Source: Escallonia rubra (Eukaryota > Streptophyta > Magnoliopsida > Escalloniales > Escalloniaceae). Taken from it: 64,000 nucleotides of DNA. The notes beneath the pieces are model-generated. The model ran no database searches. It saw nothing but the letters and a program-made list of their open reading frames with translations, and was not told the DNA's origin. The DNA is taken from assembly GCA_033065855.1 (NCBI GenBank), contig JAVXUO010000684.1, forward strand, positions 248,001 to 312,000. Reading direction: 5' to 3'. Position numbers and translations under genes: made by a program. Positions 43,180-54,100 of the stretch are shown here, piece after piece (position 1 is the stretch's first letter; every line of letters starts with the position of its first letter).

Positions 43180-44573
43180 TGTTAGCCCTATGGTTGGATA
43201 ACCTAGGCTTACATATTGTTTTGATGATAACTACACATTGATTATGTTCTAATGTGTGCTTTGAGTGTATTTTTAGTAGGTATATACAAACACAATCATG
43301 AAGATACATTTGAGAATTTGGATAGATGGATTAAAGACAAAGAAGCTTAAAGCTATGGTGACATGCTATAGAAGCTTCATCAAGTCCAATGTTAAAGAGC
43401 AAGAAAGAATGCATAGGCTAAGTTATTATGGATTGATCTTTACAATTATGTAACTAGCCTTGGTTTGATGCTTGGATTGATGACTATGACCTAAAAAGAC
43501 CTTAGGACACCTTGTGCATTGCATGTGAGTTCATAATCTTTCACACAAGCGTGGTTCTTGAAAATGATTGAACTTTGGAGCTTACTCAGATTTTCTCAAA
43601 ACTGTTTTTGGTGCTAATCTTTTCATATCATGATAAAACATTTCATTAGCCTTCCAACGTAAAAAACGGCACCTCAATCTGATTTTTCTAGAGAAAGTTA
43701 TGCCCAAAATAGGAAAGGGGGTTCCGTGAGGCAGCTGATTGGCAGTAGGGTAATACAATTGACTGCATTGGTCAAAATTCAGTTCCAACGGCTATTTTTG
43801 AGGACAAAACTCCAACGGCTATTTTCGAGGGAATACAGTCGACTGCAATGGCAGTTTTGCCCATATTATGCCTATAACGGCTATATTTCATTTGCTCTCT
43901 ATATAAATGATTTGGGGCTTCATCATACACCATGGAAACCACATTCTAAGCCTCCATTCATTAGAAAAACATCAAGGCTCATAGATTAAAATTTTCTCTC
44001 TTCATCTTCATGACTTTACATCATTAAAGACAGCATCTTTGTGAGCATTTCTTTGATTGAGAGTGAGCATATTTTAAGTCATCAATTCTCTCATCTCTCT
44101 ATTGTACTAGAGCTTCATTTGTACTCATTTCCTTTCAAGAGGGTTTCTTTGTACACAATTGATCTTTGTAAAAAGATTGTGATCAAGGCTTGGGTTTGTC
44201 AAGTCTTGGGTGAGCTTTGTGGATTCAAGGCTTGTGCTTGGTGTGGGGATATCACCAAGTGTTGTAAGGGTTTTAATCTTGACCCGGAAGAAGATTGTTA
44301 CTAGTGGATTCTAGTGCTCTTGCAAGGGACTTCCTTGAAGAGGTGGAGGTAGGCTTGAAGGTAGTTCAAGACGAAACATTTAAATCTCATTGTCAAGTAT
44401 CTCTAACTCAATCTCTTTACTTATTGCTCTACAATTGCTTGAGATTATGTAGTTAGCATCTTCATTGAAGTATTCTTGGTTTGATTGAGTTTCATGATTG
44501 TTGGTTAGCTTAAATTCGCCATTATATTCAAAAACCCTATTCACCCCCCTCTAGGGTTATTTTATTGGTTTCA
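43180..44573 (+). mobile_element. Solo LTR of the Sirevirus-type family
   Basis: 1394 bp from TGTTAGCCC to GGTTTCA, in the + orientation, homologous along its length to the two LTRs at 9581-11025 and 13908-15351. It is clearly more diverged from them than they are from each other. A near-duplication flanks it (ACATG 43175-43179, GCATG 44574-44578). One perfect palindrome CAGTCGACTG (43836-43845) and a degraded one near 43757 remain, followed by TATATAAAT (43900-43908). It is most simply the product of LTR-LTR recombination of an older insertion. Confidence 0.9.
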
Positions 44574-44707
44574 GCATGGAATGAAAAGCTAGAAAAAGAA
44601 ATAAACACCAACCACTCCAACCCCGCTACACCCCACTACCACACCAAACAACACCCTCTTCCACACCTACAACCACCACCCTTATTCTCTTATGTTTTAT
44701 TTAAGAG

Positions 44708-44711
<4 letters not shown>

Positions 44712-44761
<50 letters not shown>
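44712..44761. repeat. (TA)25 microsatellite
   Basis: About 50 bp of perfect AT dinucleotide repeat. The flanking sequence 'ttctcttatgttttattta' appears on both sides, at 44689 and again at 44771, so the array lies inside a short direct duplication. Confidence 0.95.
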
Positions 44762-44763
<2 letters not shown>

Positions 44764-44799
44764 TTCTTTATTCTCTTATGTTTTATTTAATTCAATCAT

Positions 44800-45665
44800 T
44801 GTAAAACATTTTGAATTGTGTTTAATCTCTTGAATATTGGCATGACTGCATGAGTTAGTAAACCTAGAAATTATAAGGATGGTGTGTATTGTTGGCGTTA
44901 TACGGATGGTCTATCGGATCGGTTGAACTAATACCTACATGGACTAGTCAATGTACATATGCATATGTAAAATGTATCGAGTGCTGCCCGGGTGGCTTTG
45001 CTATAATATACTGCTCATGTTCATTATACATGAAGTGTTTTGAATAACTGTTAATTGAGGGATTGAGTAGATATTCGTCCCTACGTTTATATAAAAATAG
45101 TTGTGGTTTCATAAATAAATAAAAAAATCCTTTGAAAATATGTTATTTGACTTGAATGTAAAATTGTTAGAATCGCTCGTTTTGCTTAAATTTTTTATTG
45201 GCCTTACTGGTTTCTCAAAAGCCCACTCTCTTTTGACTTCCTTTCCACAGGTGATCACCAACAATAAGATATTGGAGTGATTAGAGCCTGAATAAGAAGT
45301 CGACTGAAAATTCTATTATTTCTTTTAGTTAAGCCCCTGCGAGGGAAAGTAAGTTTAACTTAGTTTCACGAGTATTTAATTCTAGTGTTTTATTTAAGAA
45401 CAATGTAGTTGAGAGTTTGAATTATTGTAGAAGCTCTGATACACATTGGGGCTTTCTTATCAAATTGAGGTAATTAATGATTAAGTGATTGATCAATCGA
45501 TTGTTTAACACTCTGAAAATTGTGAGGTGTTACAGTAAGACCTTTTTTATGCTTTTTAGTATGCTTTTTAGTATGTTTCTGATGTATTATCAAAAAGTGC
45601 ACTCCGTTTTTGTGTATCATTTTACTTAAAAAAAAATTATGGACTTCTATATATATATTTAGCAC
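44800..45665. other. AT-rich spacer, no gene recognised
   Basis: No frame of note. 'agtatgctttttagtatg' is tandemly repeated near 45555-45580. Otherwise it is ordinary AT-rich intergenic sequence. Confidence 0.45.
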
Positions 45666-45683
45666 CCCTCGGAGTGAAATCTT

Positions 45684-46266
45684 TTTTTTTTTTTTTTTGG
45701 GTAAAAGGTCCCAAGTATTATTTCAATAAAAATCATATGTCCCTGATATGAAAATGTTTCACCTCTATACTCCTCATTGCAATCTACTTCCCCAATTATC
45801 TACTACTAAACAAGCAAGTATACATTAATTACAGAAGAATTTGTCTATCAATTTCCCAAGCCTCATATAATGCAATGTTTATCAAACTAGCAGGGGCTTT
45901 CCTCCAGCTATACACTCTATGCTTGACCCATTGTTGAATCACAGCCAGACAACCTTGAACTGAAGCTGCTTGTTTCTTGAATACCCGATTGTTTCTCTCT
46001 TCCCAAAGTCCATAAACAGCTAGGGCCATTATCAGTTTACACAGTCTAGCCTTGAAACTTTTGTCTCTGAAATGATGGCAAGCATATTGCAATGCTTGGT
46101 GCCATGATACAAAACTGACCTTTACTTGCAATTTCCTCAAAATCAACTCCCATAATTCTTGTGAATAAGGGCATTGTACTAATAAATGATTCATGGTTTC
46201 AGGTTGAGCATGACAAAGCTCACAAGTCTCCTCATGTACCATATTCCAAGCCTTCAATTTGGTTTT
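45684..46266 (-). mobile_element. 5'-truncated LINE (non-LTR) insertion with zf-RVT domain
   Basis: The insertion is bounded by the 13-bp target duplication ggagtgaaatctt (45671-45683 and 46267-46279) and ends in poly(A), seen as a T-run at 45684-45699. On the minus strand it encodes the C-terminus of a LINE ORF2: a zinc-binding reverse transcriptase domain (CELCHAQPETMNHLLVQCPY, then LW) and VYGLWEERNNRVFKK, stopping at 45829. The open frame 46377-45829 (182 codons) begins upstream of the insertion. Its first roughly 37 codons (MHTKKTDRLPNSLRK...) are target-site DNA read in frame by chance. Only the last 150 or so codons of ORF2 are present, so it cannot move itself. Confidence 0.93.
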
Positions 46267-46279
46267 GGAGTGAAATCTT

Positions 46280-48130
46280 AATAACCCCTGTTCGTAGGTG
46301 GTGTATGGAGTGTTAGGCTTTCGGAGAACACTTTTGCGCAACGAATTGGGTAGTCGATCTGTTTTCTTTGTATGCAAATTATCAGATGACTCATGGTGGA
46401 TCTTTTTCTTACTTCATTACATGATTTCCTTTCTGAGACATGAATTTGCAGTACACCGAAATTTGCATTCTTTCTTTCTAGTAATGTAACCGGGCTACTT
46501 GTATGTCATTTGGTTTAAGATATTCGATCAATTATCTTTTAGTTGTTTCTAAAGAAAGTGCGACATGTAGATGACAAGAAACCAGTATATAATTCTTGGT
46601 GCAATAGATACAGCTCTTGCATTGTTATTCAAGGCTTAGAAAAGCGTAGTGCTGTTCTTCTTTATTGCAAAACTCTCAAATTGACACATTTTTCTTCATG
46701 CATTTCAAAGCATTGGATTTTGGAATGGATACTCATTGATCGCTTGTTAAATGTTTCATGTGTCCAAGGGTTCTCATCCACGAATCTAAATATTGCAAAA
46801 ACTTTTGCAGTCATTCATACAATAGAAAAGATAGCGCAAGTGTGTATCTTTCGTAGTCTAACATGTCATTGACAGATTTCGAGTTATTCAGCTTTTTTTC
46901 CTGATTAAAATGGGTCATTGTGTATCTTTCTATACCAAAAAATGTTCACAACAACAGAGATGTCATATTGTCATTTAACTGAAAATTTTGAACTTGGCAA
47001 AGTAATGTTTCTTTCTCATATTCTTCAGAGAAAGTCATTAAGGCTCTATTTGACAACATTTTTTTTTTCAGTTTTCAAAAAAAAAATAAAAAAAAATAAA
47101 TAGCAGCTTAATTTTTTTTTTTTTTTTTACAAAAAACAAGGGGGTGTTTGATAATCCAGTTTTTTTTTTTTTTTTTTTTTTGGTGGCGGTGGCTGACAGT
47201 GGCTGGTGGCTGCCGGCAGTGGTCACCAGAGGTTGGCCTCCGGCAACCGCCGGTGGAGGTCGCCAAAGGTGGCCACCGCCTGCACTAAAAGGCTTTTTCT
47301 GGTCACAATCGTTTGTACAAAAAGCCAAAGGGAAGCGTCATTGCATTTCCTTAATGGTTTATGTCGCTCCTATATTGTCTTGCAGGATTGTATATTTTAA
47401 AAATTGTTTACATAAAGTAGTGCAAGAAGTGCCATTAGCCATAGGCAGCATTAGTCAGCCGAGATAATAAAAGGGTTACTCGTGTTCAAGTTTGTTCTTA
47501 TTTCATATGATAAGAGCCATTTGTTTGTTCCTAAATTGTGAGGTAATACTCATGTCTTTGCGTTTAACCTGGCATTTTTGCTCTTATGCCAAATAATAAG
47601 CGCCGTAATTTTGTCGGTATAAATCTGAAAAATATCCTCAAGTTGCGATATAAGCGCCGCTAAACATTTTTGGTGTCAAAAATGAATTGCGACTACTAAG
47701 TCAAAAGAGTGCCTTTATGGAGCTCACACTTGATGCACAAAATGAAAAAGGTGTTTGGTATCTCAATAACCTTAAGCACTGGATGCATTAGTATTTGCAA
47801 GATTGCTCCTTCCATATAGTTCTCCAGTGTCATATTGTTATTACTCCACCAAGAGTTGCATTGTGGTTCACAGATCCAGGGAGAATAAGGTGGTCAGTCA
47901 AAAGCTGGATAATAGAGTTATAAAAACTCAACTTCCATGTTGAAACCATCAAAGAGCTGTTGGTATGAAGTGTGGGATACAAAGGGAGCTCTCTTGTAGA
48001 TAATTGACAAAATCGGCGTAAAGATAGCCTAAATGTAATCACAAAGCTTCTTAAGGTAGGACTTCCCTTATCTCTTTCTCATCGGAAGGTAGGGAAGTTC
48101 CGCACAAACAATGGTCTAAGAAGAGGAAGA
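46280..48130. other. Spacer with T-runs and a GGT/GGC-rich patch; no supported gene
   Basis: 46280-47040 is AT-rich without a recognisable protein. 47060-47160 is packed with A/T homopolymers, followed by a (GGN)-rich core (47175-47280) resembling the cores of other GTTTG-ended elements in this window. 47590-47660 repeats 'taagcgccg'. This is the 3' flank of the reductase gene. Confidence 0.4.
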
Positions 48131-48138
48131 AGATTTTC

Positions 48139-48144
48139 TTTATT
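48139..48144 (-). terminator. Polyadenylation signal of the aldo/keto reductase gene
   Basis: AATAAA on the minus strand, about 54 nt past the stop codon, a normal position for a plant near-upstream element. The actual cleavage site is not visible. Confidence 0.55.
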
Positions 48145-48197
48145 TGCAATCAGTCAATCACAATGGTGAAATGCAGATTGTCGCAAAATCAGAAGTC

Positions 48198-51100
48198 CTA
48201 AAAGGCTGCAGGATCTCTGTATCTGTTGAATACGCTCTCAATATCTGTCATTACTTCAGAAGGCAAAGGCCGCTCAGTTGTCAAGAAAGCATCAATGTCT
48301 TCTTTTAATTGCTCAACAGAAGTTGCACCGATGATTGAACTCGTCACAAATGGACGATCTCGGGCAAATCCAAGTGCTAACTGAGCCAGAGTTAGTCCGT
48401 GCTTCTTGGCCAATTCAATGTATTTGCTTATTGCTTCCTGGAATTCCAAGATACAAAATACGTCAGCTTTGTTCATTTTCCCTTACAGATTGATTAAGTC
48501 GTCAAACTTCAAAAAGGAAAGAAACATAACATCTCTTTGAACGAACTATTAATGGAATGCGTTATGAGTGCATCAGTGCCTAACAGGAATAGATACATGC
48601 CCTCTTTGTTTCACTAATATATATTTTTCTGAAAACGTTTTCAGTATTCATGTCTCACACTGTATATTATCTCATCCGTTGGGATTTCAAATGCAACAAA
48701 CTGCATGTCATCACAGAAGGTGTTTATTTACTTAAATTAGATCTAGTATTCCAGAACACTCAAATCATAACATACCTTGGCAAGAGATTTGCTATATCTT
48801 TCCATGTAGCCAGGGAAGAGATTAAGTCTTCCTTTTCTAGCAGCTTCGGACTGCACGTCTAAATACTTTCCACTGAGTGATCCACCAGCCAGTGGAGAAT
48901 CAGCGAGTAAGCCGATATTGCAATTGTTTGGGTGGCACACTTCAACAAGATCAACTGCAAATAATTCAACAAGACATAGTCATATCACTTCCCTGCAGCT
49001 TACTGAAGGACAACAGAGTGTTGGCCAATGCATAGTTCTAAGCAGGTCGAGTAAAAGCACTAATCTATGAGAAAACACAATCCTAATCCATTGAAAAATA
49101 AGGCAACATAAAATGAAGTAAATCTAGTAAAAGAGGACCTTGGAAAAGGGAAAAAAGGGCAAGTTTCTCAAGATTTTGAGATCAACATGACGTGCAAATG
49201 AACTAGATCTGTTCACACGCGAAAAGCCTATACTATGAGCTACACGTATCTAAGCAGATCGGAAGTAAAGAAAATTTAGGTTGGGATATAAACACGACCA
49301 GGTTTTCAATAGTTGATTCTTAAACCACTCGACTACATTTTGAACTTTTAGCGGTTCAACCACTTTCAAAAGTTGCATGCAACTTAATCCCGGCTCCATT
49401 CAAGCTTCTTCAAAAGTTCCACTGGAGAATTTTGCCTTTAAAACTAAGAGCCTCATGAAAACTGAAGTAAAAAATGCTAACATGAGATGAATACAAATAA
49501 TCTAATAGTTCCTAAGCCGATGTTAAAAGTTAATAAAATAAACTTGTAATGTGACTCTTGTGTGTTGGTATCAGTACTTCCAAGTTCATATTGTCTACAC
49601 GACCTAAATCCCCAAGGATGCATATATCACCAACCAAAGTTGTAGTGAGCTTATTAAAAAAATGGAACGACAATCAATTTAAGTAAAGGAATTTCTTGAA
49701 GAAAGATGTTCTGTCGAAGTTCTGCTGGTCCTTCAGAACAATGCTTGGCTAGTCCTAATGTGAAACAAAATTGTGGGAGAGGGTAAGAATGATTATGTCA
49801 TGCAGTACGCAATGGAAGCGGAATTGGGACAAATTAAATCAAGCATGGGTTTATTTTCTATTTGTAATTTGGAAATGCTGGGTTACTAACGCAACATTAG
49901 ATTGGTAGAGTAGGTGGGAAGTGCCACCCAAGGGTAGAAGGGTCAACAAGTGCAGGAATCATGGCGTGATACTTGGTTCGGGATGGTTTTAGATTAGGTT
50001 GACAAAGATATTTTACAAGTTTGGAGTTAAAGTGTACAAACTGAAAATATTGATTGAAGTTTGGTAACTCAAAGACTATGCAATGTGTCCGATATTTCAT
50101 AAATATTGTGAATGACTATCATTTGAATACAAGGGGCATTTATGGGCCTAGATGTCTTGCTGATCACGCAATGTAAATGCATGTTTCTCTCTCCTCCTAG
50201 TCCACCGCCTTACTCGAGACTGACTTAATACCTCGAGTTTGTTCCTTTTGTCCGAGTTCGCCATTTCTCCGAGTCTGCTTTCTCTGAGTCTATTATTCTC
50301 CCCTCCTCGAGTCACCCTGTTTTTATTGAATCCTAGGATTACCTTCTTGATAACCTTGAGGCTGTGTTTCGCGCTCCGGATAGGATAGGGTAAGGGCGGA
50401 TAATGGTGGATTTCTTTTCCAGTCAGACAGAGGAGGATAAGGATTTAATCCTATCATGTGTTCAGGGCAGACTACGAATTACAAGATGGATAGCACTACT
50501 CTTCAACCAAATCACCACCTCAACCATCCACAACCACCACAACACCACCCATCGCGACCCACAACTAGCAACTTCAACATCTCCACCATTTCCCCATTGT
50601 TCAATCAAAGATATGTTCCTAACAGATCTCGTCATGATGGGGGCAGCTCCATACATTCACCGAGTAACCAAGATCTCATAGTAATTGGGCACAGAAAGTA
50701 ACCAAATGAGGCAAAGATCTGCAAAATCTCTTTGTGACGGGGGCAGCTCCTTGGCGGCGTGTGGTGTGGGTTACGGAGGTCGAATGGGCAACGGCGGTGG
50801 GGAGCTCCTTGGCGGTGGTGGGCTATGGAGGTCTGATGGGCGGCAGTGGGGGCAGGTCCTTGGCGGCGGCGGTGGGGGACTATGGGTGACTGATGGGCAG
50901 CGGTGGGGGCAGCTCCTTGGTGGCGGCGGTGGTGCAGATCTTATCTGATGAAGAAGATAGAATTATCCCACTATAAAGCCCATCTGTTGGATATTATATC
51001 CGGGAGCAAGGAGCGTGTCCAAACGCCGGATATAGACTGCACCAGGTAAAGATATACTATTCGGTCCCTTATCCCACGCGCCAAACACACCCGAGGGTTA

Positions 51101-54100
51101 TTGATCTTGGATGAATTTAGCTCCGAGGGCTCACTAGTAAGTTTAGCTCTGAACTAAAGTCATTAAGCTCTCAGAGCTATTTTCTTGAGAAACCCCGAGG
51201 GCTTAATGACTTTAGCTCTAAGAGCTATTTTCTTGAGAAACCCCGAGGGGTTAGTGACCTTAGCTCGGAGAGCTACATTTCGGAATAAACCCTGAGGGCT
51301 CAATGACTTTACCTCTTAGAGCTGTTTTCTTAATAAACACTGAAGGTTACTGAGCACATATTACTTCATCGAAGACCTCTGTGGTTCCATTCAAGAGTAA
51401 TAGCATTTTTAAAATTATAATCAAATCCTAACTCCACCAATATTCAAGACCCAACTCTACCAAGTCTGATATTCCTCTTTCTTTTTAGCACCTGGGTTTT
51501 GCATCTATTAATTTTTACACGTTATCCCGCACTTGCTGTCTCACGCTCTACTCTGATTTGGAGGCTCCTACAAGTAGTACGAGTAGGGTTAAATTAGTCA
51601 AGTCCTATTGATAAGTTCATTTTAATACTTGAGTAATTAGCTTCCGTCCAAGTTTTATATTCCCAATTACGACGATGTAATCCCCACAAGGTAATCAGAG
51701 TTAAAAATTATTTAAGGCTGTGAGCCATTGGCTGTTCGCCGCCGCAGATCCCCTGCGTGAGTAAAGCACTCAGCCTCCTTTCTCCTTTTTTTGCAATCTA
51801 TCCTTCTCCCTAATGTGCACTCTCTGGTTCCACATCAAGATGTAAGAAACCCTAGATCAACCACAGTACCACGCTTTCACCCAGACACTAACAACTACGA
51901 CAAGGAGCAGATTTGTTTAGTGGAGAAGGTAGACGCTAGGTAGACATCTATATCCCTACTGCACCAAGCTGCAGATGTACTATAACGTGAAACAACTGTA
52001 AGAATGGCAGAATCTCAAGAAGCATCAAGTTGGGGAACGAAGCAAGGACGAGAAAAACGATGGCTGAGCGGAACTGTGTACCTATGCAAATAAAAAAAGA
52101 GAGAACTGTTTAAAACAATGACCAGAACAAAGTTACGTTTCATGAGAAATATGAAAACTGGAACAACTATCTAATGCCGTAATGGAACAGCTACCCTTCA
52201 AAGTTTCGATTAATAAAGGATAGTTTGGAAATATAACTTACTTTCAAATTTGCATCTTATTAGCAGACTGTAGTTGTTCTGAATACTAACGATCTTTGGT
52301 AGCCCTTCAACTTTTGCAGTGTGAACAAATTCCATCACTCCATATGAGGTTTCATTGGAGACACCTAGATAGCGTACCTGAACCAGATTGGTATGCTTTT
52401 CATATCAGTAAAAATGCATCACAGCTTGCAATGATCAGCCTAATGTACTTTTCTAAACTTTGAAATAACAAAGTGCTTGTTCACAGAACTTATTTATCCG
52501 AGCCCAGTTGCACAGGACTTCCCATAGGTAGCCTCTCTGAAGATATCTAGTGATGCAATAAATTTACGGTCTAAAGGTGTGGGAGCCCTGCACCACTATT
52601 TAAAAGACTAGAAGATACTATCTGAGCTAGATAGCTATCCTCTTACATGCTCAGAAATGTAGCAATTACAATCAACAAATAAAAATGGTACATGTTAGAA
52701 GATAATTGTGGCTTGCATATTACAGGCATAATTCTCACTTCCATCTTCAAACCTTGAATTTTATATATATTATGCAGGTGAAATTAAAGAATGCAAGTGG
52801 ACAGCATGAGAAGCCACATGCAAAATCATAGTTAAACATTAACCTTTCCTTCATCAATTAGTTCCTGAAAAGCCCTGAGCTGCTCGACAACCGGCACGCT
52901 TGGCCTCCATTTTGATGGATCATAAGAATATTGGCCAAACAACGCGACGTAGCGATCTGGCCTGAAGCAAAACAAAGAATACACTTAGAGAACCAGGCCA
53001 CACATTGAATCTTCTTTACAATACTCTGCATGCGTGAGAGAGACACAGAGAGAGAGGGAGAGAGTCCAATCTTACCAATGTATTTGAAGTAGATCAATGT
53101 AATCAGTATTGAGACGTTTGAGGCTTTTTTCTACGCTCTCTTTAATGTTTGCAGCGTCAACCCGCAAGACATTTGCATTTTCACGTAAGTAACTTGATCT
53201 TTCTGAATAACCACAAATTTTTGTGGCCAAAATAACCTAACCATAAAGCAAAATAGCAACATTATTTATATGCTTTTAGTCATTATCACTCCGTTACTAG
53301 AATTGTGAATCAACTTTTACAAAAGGTTCAGAAAATATTGAAATGTGCACAATGGTAGATCATATGCAATTGGCGTGCAAAAAGAAATAGTAAACATTCT
53401 TTATTACATCCTTAAATTATACATAAGGAGAAAAAACAAAAAGGAATTGCATCTTCAAACTAAGAGTAACTAACGGAATAGAAATCCATGGTGAACATTA
53501 CACGTTCCTATATATATTATAAGAAAAGGCAGGGGCACTCGAAACCAGAAATTGATGCAGAAAGGGGAGAAAGAAGTGCTACTGCAAGTATCCTGCATTT
53601 TAACATCTTAAAAACCATCAAACTACCAAAAATGTTACCAAAAGCAGAGTCATGCACTTTGAGCTCTCAAAATAACAAATTGTACCCACAGCGGAGTCAC
53701 ACACTCAGAAAGAGGGCTAATAATTCTAGTAATAAAAAGTATATGTGGAATTCATGGGAAGAGATATTTGGTTCTAAGAGCACTACAATCTTTATACTCT
53801 GCAAATTCAGCTCAAAACATAGGACTTCAAAACTAGCAGTTAAATAAGGATGGCGGCAACAATAAATATAAAAAGTGGCGGCTCAACACACAAGGCTCTT
53901 GCCATTGTAGTGTTTGGGAAGGTTAGCCATGAGCAGCTTTTACCCCCTCCTTAGGCAATTACAGCAATGAGACAATAACAATGCCAGTACCAAAAGTAGT
54001 GAAACAGCACCAAATTCAATTTTAGTAACACTAATAATTGATGAGGTAATAATACCAGACTTATTTAAAACCAATCATAACATGACAACAACTACAATAA

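Noticed and set aside
47144..47467. Frame starting in a T-run with a GGT-rich stretch
   Set aside because: Phe run and Gly/Trp-rich peptide arise from homopolymers and triplet repeat; no family match.
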